Below, one piece after another: positions 1 to 6,931 of a stretch of 15,266 bases of DNA. The stretch lies in NCBI GenBank assembly GCA_025455765.1, contig JALOLX010000028.1, positions 1 to 15,266 on the forward strand. The letters are read 5' to 3'. This DNA comes from Flavobacteriales bacterium. Its GTDB lineage: Bacteria; Bacteroidota; Bacteroidia; Flavobacteriales_F; PHOS-HE28. The translations under genes and the position numbers were made by a program. How positions within the stretch are numbered: the first letter of the stretch is position 1; every line of letters begins with the position of its first letter. The notes under the pieces are model-generated. The model did not search any database. It worked only from the letters and a program-made list of their open reading frames with translations, and was not told where the DNA came from.

Positions 1-993
1 AACTTCCAGCAGCGGCCTGACTTCACCCGCACCCTGGCCAAGGTGAGCTATGGCTACGAATGGCAGGCCTCGGGCACCAGTTCGTTCGGCGTGTTCCCCA
101 TCGAGGTGAACATCATCAAGATCCCCCAGCGGAGCGACGCCTTCAACGACTACCTGCTGCGCGCCAACGACCCCGTGCTCACCGACAGCTACACCGACCA
201 CTTGATCGTGGGCATGCGCGGACAGTACGTGTACACCGACCAGCAGCAGAACGAGCGGCGCAACAACTTCTTCGCCCGGTTGACCGCTGAATGGTCGGGC
301 CACCCGATGGGCCTGCCGTTGACCCTGGTAAGCACAACGGCGAGCGACACGGCGGGCAACATCTTTGAGCAGGTCGCCGGTATCCGGTATGCCGAGTTCG
401 TGAAGGTGGACTCCGACCTGCGCTGGCTGCACCGTATCCACACGGGAAGCAGCGTGGCTTATCGCGTAGCTGCGGGCATCGGCGTGCCTTATGGCAACCT
501 GACGGTGCTGCCCTTTGAAAGCAGCTTTTTCGTGGGCGGTGCGAACGGTCTGCGAGCCTGGCGGGCGCGATCGTTGGGCCCGGGCTCGTACAGCGGTCCG
601 CTGCTGGCGTTCGACCGCATCGGCGAGATCCGCATCGAGGCCAACGCCGAGTACCGGTTCAAGCTGATCAGCTTCCTGGAAGGGGCCTTCTTCGTCGATG
701 TGGGCAACATCTGGAACCGTACGGCCGATCCGCGGCGACCGGGGGGAGAGTTCAGCACCGACTTCCTGGGCGAACTGGCCGTGGGAACGGGGGTGGGCGC
801 CCGTTTCAACTTCGATTTCTTCATTGTCCGCTTCGACCTGGGCCTGCAGACCAAGGACCCTGCCCTGGAACCCGGAGAGCGCTGGCTCTTCCAGCCCAAG
901 GACAACTTTGAGGCACCCGACCCCTTGACCGGCGTGGCCTCCACTTACCGCCCACAGGTCAACTTCAACCTGGGTATCGGCTATCCGTTCTGA
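1..993 (+). CDS. Omp85-family outer-membrane protein (TamL/BamA-like), 3' part
   Basis: The reading frame is open from the first base, so this is the C-terminal 330 residues of a longer protein whose N-terminal POTRA part lies outside the window. The visible part is an outer-membrane beta-barrel: alternating aromatic and polar strands, a final residue of Phe (GYPF), and the motif GGANGLRAW near window residue 179, followed by SLGPGSY. That stretch matches the L6 loop of Omp85 proteins, in the form usual for the Bacteroidota TamL/BamA branch. Omp85 proteins insert or export proteins at the outer membrane. Without the N-terminus I cannot tell a TamL-type lipoprotein from BamA or another paralogue. 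A hairpin candidate follows the stop codon, and fbaB starts 83 bases downstream, probably from its own promoter. Confidence 0.85.
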   Translation, partial: NFQQRPDFTRTLAKVSYGYEWQASGTSSFGVFPIEVNIIKIPQRSDAFNDYLLRANDPVLTDSYTDHLIVGMRGQYVYTDQQQNERRNNFFARLTAEWSGHPMGLPLTLVSTTASDTAGNIFEQVAGIRYAEFVKVDSDLRWLHRIHTGSSVAYRVAAGIGVPYGNLTVLPFESSFFVGGANGLRAWRARSLGPGSYSGPLLAFDRIGEIRIEANAEYRFKLISFLEGAFFVDVGNIWNRTADPRRPGGEFSTDFLGELAVGTGVGARFNFDFFIVRFDLGLQTKDPALEPGERWLFQPKDNFEAPDPLTGVASTYRPQVNFNLGIGYPF

Positions 994-1018
994 ACAGGCG
1001 AGCGCTTATAGCTGCGCT

Positions 1019-1041
1019 GGCGCTCCGCAGCGCCTTTCCTT
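1019..1041 (+). terminator. Possible intrinsic terminator after the Omp85 gene
   Basis: GGCGCT (1019-1024), a four-base loop CCGC and AGCGCC (1029-1034) form a perfect 6-bp GC stem followed by TTTCCTT. It lies 26 bases after the stop codon. The T run is short and interrupted, and its end touches the fbaB promoter box, so the call is moderate. Confidence 0.4.
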
Positions 1042-1048
1042 AGCTTTG
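1041..1048 (+). promoter_or_regulatory. Bacteroidota -7 promoter box for fbaB
   Basis: TAGCTTTG is a full match to the Bacteroidota consensus TAnnTTTG, 28 bases before the fbaB ATG. I see no clear -33 TTG at the usual distance. The same kind of box recurs before accD, rpsO, rpe, the protease gene and purK. Confidence 0.65.
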
Positions 1049-1076
1049 CCGCCCATCGAACCGAACCCCGCACCCG

Positions 1077-2147
1077 ATGTCCACCCTTACCACCGGAAAG
1101 ATCGAATCGCTCCTGGGCGCTGACGCCAAGCACCTGCTGGACCACCAGTGCAAGACCATCGACAAGTCGATGATCCACCTGCCCGGCGCCGATTTCGTTG
1201 ACCGCAGCTTCGCTTACAGCAACCGCAGTCCGCAAGTGATGCGCAGCCTGCAGGCCCTTTACGGCACCGGCCGCCTGGCCAACACCGGCTACATGAGCAT
1301 CCTGCCGGTGGACCAGGGCATCGAGCACAGCGCAGCCGCCAGCTTCGCCCCCAACCCCATCTATTTCGACGGCGAGAACATCGTGAAGCTCGCCCTGGAA
1401 GGCGGCTGCAATGCCGTGGCGAGCACTTACGGCGTGCTGGGTAGCGTGTCCCGCAAATACGCGCACCGCATCCCCTTCATCGTGAAGATCAACCACAACG
1501 AGCTGATGACCCTGCCGAACAAGTTCGACCAGGTGCTCTTCGGCACGGTGAAGAACGCGTGGGACATGGGCGCTGTGGCCGTGGGTGCCACCATCTACTT
1601 CGGCAGTGAGGAGAGCACCCGCCAGATCACCGAGATCGCCGAGGCCTTCGAGTACGCGCATGAGCTGGGCATGGCCACCATCCTGTGGTGCTACATCCGC
1701 AACAACGGCTTCAAGGTGGCTGGCAAGGACTACCACACCGCCACCGACCTCACCGGCCAGGCCAACCACCTCGGGGTGACCATCCAGGCCGACATCATCA
1801 AGCAGAAGCTCCCCGAGAGCAACGGCGGCTACAACGCCATCCCCAACTACGGCAAGACACACAAGAAGGTCTACAGCGACCTCACCACCGACCACCCGAT
1901 CGACCTGTGCCGCTACCAGGTGGCCAACTGCTACATGGGCCGCATCGGTCTGATCAACAGCGGGGGCGCCAGCAGCGGTGCGAGCGACATGGCCGAAGCC
2001 GTGAAGACCGCCGTGGTGAACAAGCGTGCCGGTGGCCAGGGCCTGATCAGCGGCCGCAAGGCCTTCCAACGCCCCATGAACGAGGGTGTGGGCCTGCTCA
2101 ACGCCATCCAGGACGTGTACCTGGACAAGGGGATCACCATCGCCTGA
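1077..2147 (+). CDS. fbaB: Class I fructose-bisphosphate aldolase (FbaB/DhnA type)
   Basis: This 356-residue protein matches the DhnA-type class I aldolases, close in length to E. coli FbaB (about 350). The enzyme reversibly splits fructose 1,6-bisphosphate into dihydroxyacetone phosphate and glyceraldehyde 3-phosphate in cytoplasmic glycolysis and gluconeogenesis. Visible marks are LPVDQGIEH (DQGIEH at residues 79-84) in the first part of the barrel, VKINHNE in the middle, and QADIIKQKLP, in which Lys242 is the expected Schiff-base lysine. The C-terminal NSGGASSG phosphate-binding loop and the GLISGRKAFQ stretch are also present. The start ATG at 1077 gives the usual N-terminus and lies just after a TAGCTTTG box; no Shine-Dalgarno sequence is seen. 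A long hairpin follows the stop. Class I enzymes use no metal, unlike class II FbaA. Confidence 0.95.
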   Translation: MSTLTTGKIESLLGADAKHLLDHQCKTIDKSMIHLPGADFVDRSFAYSNRSPQVMRSLQALYGTGRLANTGYMSILPVDQGIEHSAAASFAPNPIYFDGENIVKLALEGGCNAVASTYGVLGSVSRKYAHRIPFIVKINHNELMTLPNKFDQVLFGTVKNAWDMGAVAVGATIYFGSEESTRQITEIAEAFEYAHELGMATILWCYIRNNGFKVAGKDYHTATDLTGQANHLGVTIQADIIKQKLPESNGGYNAIPNYGKTHKKVYSDLTTDHPIDLCRYQVANCYMGRIGLINSGGASSGASDMAEAVKTAVVNKRAGGQGLISGRKAFQRPMNEGVGLLNAIQDVYLDKGITIA

Positions 2148-2160
2148 ACAGTTCTGGGTC

Positions 2161-2206
2161 GGACGGGGTACGCTGTGGGTCGTCGAGCCACAGCGTACTC
2201 CCGTTC
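2161..2206 (+). terminator. Long hairpin between fbaB and accD, possible terminator
   Basis: ACGGGGTACGCTGTGG (2163-2178) pairs with CCACAGCGTACTCCCGT (2188-2204) with one bulged base, around a nine-base loop. Two weaker outer pairs extend it to 2161-2206. It begins 14 bases after the fbaB stop codon. No T run follows, so it may be a non-canonical terminator, a 3'-end stabiliser of the fbaB mRNA, or another structure. Confidence 0.55.
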
Positions 2207-2226
2207 CGCCTCAAACCCCTATCCCC

Positions 2227-2234
2227 TACCTTCG
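2227..2234 (+). promoter_or_regulatory. Probable -7 promoter box for accD
   Basis: TACCTTCG differs from TAnnTTTG by one base and lies 19 bases before the accD ATG. The identical octamer stands before rpe at 6951. No clear -33 element is seen. Confidence 0.5.
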
Positions 2235-2253
2235 TCCTATCGATCGATCACCC

Positions 2254-3099
2254 ATGGGCTGGTTCACACGCGTCAAGGAAGGCATCACTACGAGCACGGA
2301 AGAGAAGAAGGAGACCCCGGAGGGCCTCTGGTACAAGTGCCCGGAGTGCAAGGAGGTGATGACCGCCGAGGACCACGAGAACAACCTCTGGGTCTGCAAC
2401 AAGTGCGAACACCACGAGAAGATCGGCAGTGCGGAGTACTTCGCCCTGTTGTTCGACGAACACAAGTACACGGAGATCGCTCCGGAGCTCATCGCTGGCG
2501 ACCCGTTGCAGTTCGAGGACACCAAGAAATACACCGACCGCCTGGCGAAGACCCGCAAGGACACCGGGCTGAACGATGCGTTGCGCGCGGCGGAAGGCAA
2601 GCTGGACAAGCATTATGTGGTGATCGCCTGCATGGACTTCCGCTTCATCGGCGGCAGCATGGGCAGTGTGGTGGGCGAGAAGATCGCCCGGGCCGCCGAT
2701 CAAGCGCTCAAGCGGAAGTGCCCGCTGATCATCATCAGCAAGAGCGGTGGTGCGCGCATGATGGAGGCGGGCTTCAGCTTGATGCAGATGGCCAAGACCA
2801 GTGCGAAGCTGACCCTGTTGGCCAAGAAGAAGATCCCCTACATCAGCGTGATCACCGATCCCACAACGGGCGGGGTCACCGCCAGCTTCGCCATGCTGGG
2901 CGACCTGAACATCGCCGAGCCCAAGGCCTTGGTGGCCTTCGCAGGGCCGCGCGTGGTGCGCGAGACCATTGGCCGCGACCTACCCGAGGGGTTCCAGACC
3001 AGCGAGTTCGTGCTGGAGCATGGCTTCCTGGACAAGATCGTGCACCGCAAGCAGCTGAAGCCCTTCCTGGCGCAGACCTTTGCGATGCTGCGGGGCTGA
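2254..3099 (+). CDS. accD: Acetyl-CoA carboxylase carboxyltransferase subunit beta
   Basis: This 281-residue protein is the beta subunit of the carboxyltransferase part of acetyl-CoA carboxylase. With AccA it moves the carboxyl group from biotin on AccB to acetyl-CoA, making malonyl-CoA for fatty-acid synthesis in the cytoplasm. The N-terminal zinc ribbon is complete (Cys29, Cys32, Cys48, Cys51). The crotonase-fold core carries FIGGSMGSVVGEK, SGGARM (164-169) followed by SLMQMAKTS, and TDPTTGGVTASFAMLGD, all typical of AccD. I chose ATG 2254 because MGWFTRVKEGI is the normal family N-terminus and a promoter-like box ends 19 bases upstream. The frame is open further upstream to 2086, but that would run through the fbaB end and the hairpin. 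AccA and AccBC are not in the window. Confidence 0.96.
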   Translation: MGWFTRVKEGITTSTEEKKETPEGLWYKCPECKEVMTAEDHENNLWVCNKCEHHEKIGSAEYFALLFDEHKYTEIAPELIAGDPLQFEDTKKYTDRLAKTRKDTGLNDALRAAEGKLDKHYVVIACMDFRFIGGSMGSVVGEKIARAADQALKRKCPLIIISKSGGARMMEAGFSLMQMAKTSAKLTLLAKKKIPYISVITDPTTGGVTASFAMLGDLNIAEPKALVAFAGPRVVRETIGRDLPEGFQTSEFVLEHGFLDKIVHRKQLKPFLAQTFAMLRG

Positions 3100-3156
3100 T
3101 CATCAGCCAGTTACAGAAGATCATCAACGAGCGGTAGGCCGGATCGGAAAGATCCC

Positions 3157-3164
3157 TATCTTTG
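3157..3164 (+). promoter_or_regulatory. Bacteroidota -7 promoter box for rpsO
   Basis: TATCTTTG is a full TAnnTTTG match, 19 bases before the rpsO ATG. A short inverted repeat, GGATC-GGAAA-GATCC (3141-3155), ends just upstream and might be the remains of an accD terminator or an operator; I cannot tell which. Confidence 0.65.
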
Positions 3165-3183
3165 CCGCCTGTTACGAACGACC

Positions 3184-3453
3184 ATGTACCTGACGAGCGA
3201 AGCCAAAAAGGCCATCTTCACGCAGCACGGCGGTTCCGAGAAGAACACCGGCGGCGCTGAAAGCCAGATCGCCCTGTTCACGGAGCGCATCAACCACCTG
3301 ACGGGTCACCTGAAGGCCAACAAAAAGGACCACGGCACCGAAAAGGCGCTGATGACCATGGTAGGCAAGCGCAAGCAGCTGCTGAACTACCTGAAGATGT
3401 ACGACATTGAGCGCTACCGTGCGATCATTGCAAAGCTGGGTCTGCGTAAGTAA
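3184..3453 (+). CDS. rpsO: 30S ribosomal protein S15
   Basis: The 89-residue product has the standard length and sequence of bacterial S15, a primary 16S rRNA-binding protein of the small-subunit platform that also forms bridge B4 with the 50S subunit. Recognisable blocks are GGAESQIALFTERINHLTGHL, read as the HxxDxxS-region helices, then KKDHGTEKAL, MVGKRKQLLNYL and the C-terminal helix ending LGLRK. The gene has its own TATCTTTG box and a strong terminator, so most transcripts probably end before pnp. The rpsO-pnp order is the same as in E. coli and many other bacteria. In several bacteria S15 represses its own mRNA through a leader structure. The leader here, about 15-20 bases from the promoter box to the ATG, looks too short for an elaborate element. 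Confidence 0.97.
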   Translation: MYLTSEAKKAIFTQHGGSEKNTGGAESQIALFTERINHLTGHLKANKKDHGTEKALMTMVGKRKQLLNYLKMYDIERYRAIIAKLGLRK

Positions 3454-3506
3454 CCCGGAGACCCCAGGCCACCGGGCCGGACGGGTACCTACTTCCTGAA
3501 CGATGA

Positions 3507-3541
3507 GGGGCGATCGTGAGGCACGGTCGCCCCTTTCTTTT
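3507..3541 (+). terminator. Intrinsic terminator of rpsO
   Basis: GGGGCGATCGTG (3507-3518), loop AGG, and CACGGTCGCCCC (3522-3533) form a 12-bp stem with one T-G wobble, followed by TTTCTTTT (3534-3541). This is the best intrinsic terminator in the window. It separates rpsO from pnp, so pnp either has its own promoter or is reached by read-through. Confidence 0.88.
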
Positions 3542-3546
3542 AACAT

Positions 3547-3562
3547 CCGGCCAACGCGCCGG
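3547..3562 (+). other. Small hairpin in the pnp leader
   Basis: CCGGC (3547-3551) and GCCGG (3558-3562) enclose a six-base loop just after the rpsO terminator. Leader stem-loops are the site of RNase III/PNPase autoregulation in E. coli, but this stem is only 5 bp and the parallel is a guess. Confidence 0.3.
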
Positions 3563-3573
3563 CACATAGGCTG

Positions 3574-3607
3574 ACAAGAGGAAACAAGCGGAAAACAACA
3601 AGAGGAA
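3574..3607 (+). repeat. Three decamer repeats in the pnp leader, the last acting as RBS
   Basis: ACAAGAGGAA occurs at 3574-3583 and 3598-3607, and ACAAGCGGAA, with one change, at 3584-3593. The first two abut and AACA precedes the third. The last copy ends one base before the pnp ATG and carries the only Shine-Dalgarno-like core (AGAGGA) I see directly at a start codon here. Its spacing of three bases from GAGG to the ATG is short. Confidence 0.8.
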
Positions 3608-3608
3608 C

Positions 3609-5573
3609 ATGAGACCACAAGGAATTCAGAAGACCATCGACATGGGCGGTGGAAAGGTCATCACCATCGAGACCGGGGTGCTGGCCAAACAAGCCGACGG
3701 CGCGGTGACCGTGCGTCTGGGCGATACCATCCTGCTGGCCACCGTAGTGGCTACCAAAGAAGCCCGCGAGGGCATCGACTTCCTGCCCCTGCAGGTGGAA
3801 TACCGTGAGAAATTCAGCGCCGCCGGACGCTTCCCCGGTGGCTTCTTCAAGCGTGAGGCCCGTCCCAGCGACCACGAAGTGCTGACCAGCCGCCTGATCG
3901 ACCGCGCCCTGCGCCCCCTGTTCCCGGACGATTTCCACGGCGACACCCAGGTGGTGGTGAGCCTGATGAGCTCCGACAAGCAGAACCAGAGCGACGCCAT
4001 CGCCTGCCTGGCCGCCGCCGCCGCACTGGCCGTGAGCGACATACCCTTCGGCGGACCGGTGAGCGAAGTGCGCATCGCCCGCGTGAACGGCAAGTACCTG
4101 CTGAACCCCACGTTCGCTGAGACCGAAGGCTGCGACCTCGACCTGATCGTGGCCGGCACCAAGAGCGACATCCTCATGGTGGAAGGTGAGATGCAGGAAG
4201 TGCAGGAGGCCGATATGATCGAAGCGATCAAGATCGCCCATGAGGCCATCCAGAAGCAGTGCATCGCCCTGGACGAGCTGAGCGCCATGGTGCCCAAGAG
4301 CCAGGTGAAGCGCACCTACAACCACGAGAACAACGACGCGGCCATCGGCCAGAAGATCCACGACTTCTGCTACCAGAAGTACTACGATCTGGCCATGAAC
4401 GCCAGCAGCAAGGAAGAGCGCGGTGCCAACTTCGCCGCTGTGAAGGAGGCCTGCATGGCCACCTTGAGCGACGAAGAGAAGACCGACAAGGCGATGCTGG
4501 CCCGCTTCTTCAAGAAGACCCAGAAGAAGGCCGTGCGCGAAGTGTGCCTCACCCACGGCAAGCGCCTGGACGGCCGCCGCACCGACGAGATCCGCCCCAT
4601 CTGGAGCGAAGTGGACGTGCTGCCCGGCACCCACGGCAGCGCCATCTTCACCCGCGGCGAGACCCAGGCCATCAACATGGTGACCCTGGGCAGCAGCATG
4701 GACGAGCAGACGATCGACCTGGCCACCAAGAAGGGCAGCGAGCGCTTCATGCTCCACTACAACTTCCCCAGCTTCAGCACCGGTGAGGTGAAGCCCATCC
4801 GCGGTCCCGGCCGGCGTGAAGTAGGCCACGGCAACCTGGCCCTGCGCGCACTGAAGCCCGTGGTGCCCGGTGTGGAGAGCAACCCCTACACCATCCGCCT
4901 GAACTGCGATATCCTCGAGAGCAACGGCAGCAGCTCCATGGCCACCGTGTGCAGCGGCACCCTGGCCCTGATGGACGCCGGCGTGAAGATCAAGGCCCCG
5001 GTGAGCGGTATCGCCATGGGCATGATCAGCGACGGCAAGCGCCACGCCATCCTCAGCGACATCCTCGGTGACGAGGACTTCCTGGGCGATATGGACTTCA
5101 AGATCTGCGGCACCGCCAAGGGCATCACCGCCACCCAGATGGACATGAAGGTGGACGGCCTGCCCTACGAAGTGCTGGCCCAGGCCCTGGCTGAAGACCC
5201 TCGATGCACCGCGTGCCGACTACAAGGACCACGCACCGCGCATCATCACCATCACCATCCCGAAGGAGAGCATCGGTGCAGTGATCGGCCCCGGTGGCCG
5301 TGTGATCCAGGAGATCCAGGCCGAGACCGGTGCACACATCAGCATCGACGAAGTGGACGGCATGGGCCATGTGGAGATCATGAGCGAGAACAAGGCCAGC
5401 ATCGACGCGGCCCTCGCCCGTGTGAACGCCATCGCCAACCCGCCCCAGGCCGAAGTGGGCGCCACCTACAAGGGCAAGGTGAAGACCATCATGCCCTACG
5501 GCGCCTTCGTGGAAGTGCTGCCTGGTACCGACGGCCTGCTCCACGTGAGCGAGCTGGAATGGCGTCGCATTGA
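3609..5573 (+). CDS. pnp: Polyribonucleotide nucleotidyltransferase (PNPase), catalytic part, frameshifted
   Basis: PNPase degrades RNA 3' to 5' with phosphate and can also add tails; it works as a cytoplasmic trimer. Residues 1-527 (to base 5189) are native. They hold the first RNase PH domain (FPGGFFKREARPSDHEVL), the helical linker, and the second RNase PH domain with FTRGETQA, FSTGEVKPIRGPGRREVGHG, SNGSSSMATVCSG and the acidic motif LGDEDFLGDMDFK. After LAQAL the frame is lost: the next 127 residues up to the stop at 5573 are out of frame and contain a meaningless His6. The true continuation is in another frame from 5191. About 14 conserved residues (the GRLHILG region) are also missing, so this looks like a deletion rather than a one-base slip. 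The start at 3609 gives the normal MRPQGIQKTI N-terminus. Whether the break is biological or an assembly error cannot be told here. Confidence 0.93.
   Translation: MRPQGIQKTIDMGGGKVITIETGVLAKQADGAVTVRLGDTILLATVVATKEAREGIDFLPLQVEYREKFSAAGRFPGGFFKREARPSDHEVLTSRLIDRALRPLFPDDFHGDTQVVVSLMSSDKQNQSDAIACLAAAAALAVSDIPFGGPVSEVRIARVNGKYLLNPTFAETEGCDLDLIVAGTKSDILMVEGEMQEVQEADMIEAIKIAHEAIQKQCIALDELSAMVPKSQVKRTYNHENNDAAIGQKIHDFCYQKYYDLAMNASSKEERGANFAAVKEACMATLSDEEKTDKAMLARFFKKTQKKAVREVCLTHGKRLDGRRTDEIRPIWSEVDVLPGTHGSAIFTRGETQAINMVTLGSSMDEQTIDLATKKGSERFMLHYNFPSFSTGEVKPIRGPGRREVGHGNLALRALKPVVPGVESNPYTIRLNCDILESNGSSSMATVCSGTLALMDAGVKIKAPVSGIAMGMISDGKRHAILSDILGDEDFLGDMDFKICGTAKGITATQMDMKVDGLPYEVLAQALAEDPRCTACRLQGPRTAHHHHHHPEGEHRCSDRPRWPCDPGDPGRDRCTHQHRRSGRHGPCGDHEREQGQHRRGPRPCERHRQPAPGRSGRHLQGQGEDHHALRRLRGSAAWYRRPAPRERAGMASH
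5190..5196 (+). other. pnp: Frameshift/deletion point in pnp
   Basis: Upstream frame reads CTG-GCT-GAA after base 5186; downstream frame reads CTG-AAG-ACC from 5191. The heptamer GCTGAAG fits both sides: Leu-Ala-Glu before the gap and Met-Leu-Lys after it. Compared with the PNPase family, a loss of 41 bases between two GCTGAAG copies would give exactly this frame change. Adding 41 to 2236 gives 2277, which is divisible by three (758 residues). Confidence 0.75.
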
Positions 5574-5844
5574 GCGCGTGGAGGACGTGCTGAAGGAAGG
5601 CGACGTGATCGAGTTCCAAGTGACGGGCAAGGACCCGCGCAGTGGCAAGCTGAAGCTGAGCCGCCGCGTGCTGCTGCCCAAGCCGGAAGGGTATGTGGAG
5701 CGCGAGCCCGCGATGGACGGTGAGCGCCGCGACCGCGGCGACCGCCCCCGCCGCGATGATCGTCCGCGCCGCGATGACCGTCCCCGCCGGGATGACCGTC
5801 CCCGCCGGGACTTCGATGGCGACAACGGACCCAGCGCCAACTAA
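5191..5844 (+). pseudogene. pnp: 3' fragment of pnp: KH and S1 RNA-binding domains
   Basis: This frame continues PNPase after the break: KTLDAPRADYKDHAPRI is the end of the second RNase PH region. Next come the KH domain with its GxxG loop (AVIGPGGRVIQEIQAETG), the S1 domain (GKVKTIMPYGAFVEVLPG, then LLHVSEL), and an Arg/Asp-rich tail of DDRPRR repeats. KH and S1 bind RNA substrate and assist trimer stability. The first internal ATG is 5281, which would cut off the start of the KH region, and no ribosome-binding site is seen there. Independent expression is therefore unlikely; I read this as the other half of one gene. A terminator-like hairpin follows the stop. Confidence 0.9.
5740..5808 (+). 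repeat. Tandem 18-bp repeat coding the DDRPRR tail of PNPase
   Basis: Three 18-bp units (5755-5772, 5773-5790, 5791-5808) each code Asp-Asp-Arg-Pro-Arg-Arg; the last two are identical in DNA. A 15-bp partial unit (5740-5754, DRPRR) precedes them. The charged, probably disordered tail follows the S1 domain. The copy number may vary between strains. Confidence 0.85.
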
Positions 5845-5868
5845 CACAGCGGTGTGACCCGCCAGCCG

Positions 5869-5903
5869 GAAGGCCGTCCTATTAGGGCGGCCTTCTGCAT
5901 TTG
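5869..5903 (+). terminator. Probable terminator of pnp
   Basis: GAAGGCCGTCC (5869-5879) pairs with GGGCGGCCTTC (5885-5895) through a five-base loop, with one T-G wobble. TGCATTTG follows, a weak T tract. It starts 24 bases after the pnp stop codon. Confidence 0.6.
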
Positions 5904-6002
5904 GGCGCTCGCTGCGGTCCTACATACCGTGCCAGCGGAACCTTTCGGGCGAGGCTCGCGTTCAACGGGGACAATCCCATACACAGCGCGAGAATGGCAC
6001 GG

Positions 6003-6869
6003 ATGCGGCAGTTGAAGATCACCAAGCAGGTGACGAACAGGGACACTCCCTCCCTGGATAAGTACCTCCAGGAGATCGGGAAGGTGAAGTTGATCACTGC
6101 CCAGGAGGAGGTGGAGCTGGCGCGCCGCATCAAGCAGGGCGACACCATCGCCTTGGAAATGCTGGCGAAAGCCAACCTGCGCTTCGTGGTGTCGGTAGCC
6201 AAGCAGTATCAAGGCCAGGGCCTCAGTCTGCCCGACCTGATCAGTGAGGGCAACCTGGGCCTGATCAAAGCGGCCGGTCGCTTCGATGAGACCCGCGGCT
6301 TCAAGTTCATCAGCTATGCGGTGTGGTGGATCCGGCAACAGATCCTGCAAGCCCTGGCAGAGCAGGCCCGCATCGTTCGTCTGCCACTGAACAAGATCGG
6401 CTCGATCAACAAGATCAACAAGGCCTTTGCCAAGCTGGAACAGGAGCACGAGCGCCCGCCCACTGCAGCAGAGCTCGCCGAAGTGCTGGAGATGACCTTG
6501 GAAGAGGTGAAGACCAGCTTGAACAACACGGGCAAGCACCTGAGCATGGACGCCCCCCTGCGCGATGATGGCGACAGTGGGACCATGATGGACGTGATGT
6601 CCAACGAGGACATCCCCACCCCGCTGGAGAGCCTCATGACGGACAGCCTGCGCACGGAGATCGAGCGTACGCTCTCAGCGCTGGCCGGACGCGAAGCCGA
6701 CGTGATCCGCCTGTACTTCGGCCTCAATGGCAACCAACCGCATACCCTGGAAGAGATCGGCCAGAAGTTCGACCTGACGCGTGAACGCGTGCGTCAGATC
6801 AAGGAGAAGGCCATCCGCCGCATGAAGCATACCAGCCGCAGCAGTGTGTTGCGGGCTTACCTCGGCTGA
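6003..6869 (+). CDS. rpoD: RNA polymerase primary sigma factor (RpoD/SigA)
   Basis: The 288-residue product is the short primary sigma factor typical of Bacteroidota, which lacks the long region 1.1 of E. coli RpoD. It directs core RNA polymerase to housekeeping promoters. In order: region 1.2 (SLDKYLQEIGK, from residue 17), region 2 (NLRFVVSVAKQY from residue 58, then the -10-reading helix FISYAVWWIRQQI near residues 100-112), region 3, and region 4 with the helix-turn-helix TLEEIGQKFDLTRERVRQIK from residue 248. I chose ATG 6003 because MRQLKITK is the conserved family start; ATG 5994 (MARM) is also possible. The frame stays open to 5901, but that part overlaps the pnp terminator region. 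The TAnnTTTG boxes elsewhere in this window are the element this branch of sigma factors is known to use. A 9-bp inverted repeat follows. Confidence 0.95.
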   Translation: MRQLKITKQVTNRDTPSLDKYLQEIGKVKLITAQEEVELARRIKQGDTIALEMLAKANLRFVVSVAKQYQGQGLSLPDLISEGNLGLIKAAGRFDETRGFKFISYAVWWIRQQILQALAEQARIVRLPLNKIGSINKINKAFAKLEQEHERPPTAAELAEVLEMTLEEVKTSLNNTGKHLSMDAPLRDDGDSGTMMDVMSNEDIPTPLESLMTDSLRTEIERTLSALAGREADVIRLYFGLNGNQPHTLEEIGQKFDLTRERVRQIKEKAIRRMKHTSRSSVLRAYLG

Positions 6870-6883
6870 ACAGCCACACGTTC

Positions 6884-6931
6884 ATCGGCCGGTCGTGGCG
6901 CGCGTCTCCCCGCGTGCTGCGCCCGGCCGAT
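6884..6931 (+). terminator. Inverted repeat between rpoD and rpe, possible terminator
   Basis: ATCGGCCGG (6884-6892) and CCGGCCGAT (6923-6931) are perfect 9-bp complements around 30 GC-rich bases that can pair further. It lies 14 bases after the rpoD stop. The sequence after it is only GCGCTTTCG, so termination is uncertain; a structured rpe upstream region is the alternative. Confidence 0.4.

Noticed and set aside
3540..5045. A 501-codon open frame on the minus strand opposite pnp
   Set aside because: Its product is a low-complexity Ala/Gly/His/Val-rich run with no family features; it is a GC-rich shadow of pnp. The same holds for the 362-codon minus frame opposite fbaB (981-2069).
5190..5196. 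Programmed ribosomal frameshift in pnp
   Set aside because: A frameshift would keep all codons, but about 14 conserved residues are missing, and there is no slippery heptamer of the usual kind.
5241..5258. Six consecutive histidine codons that look like an engineered His tag
   Set aside because: They are read only in the wrong frame after the pnp break; in the true frame these bases code Ile-Ile-Thr-Ile-Thr-Ile, normal for PNPase.
5900..5928. A promoter for rpoD made of TTTG plus TACATACC with a 17-base spacer
   Set aside because: The -33-like TTG is well placed, but the -7 box misses most of the TTTG half, and the site overlaps the end of the pnp terminator.
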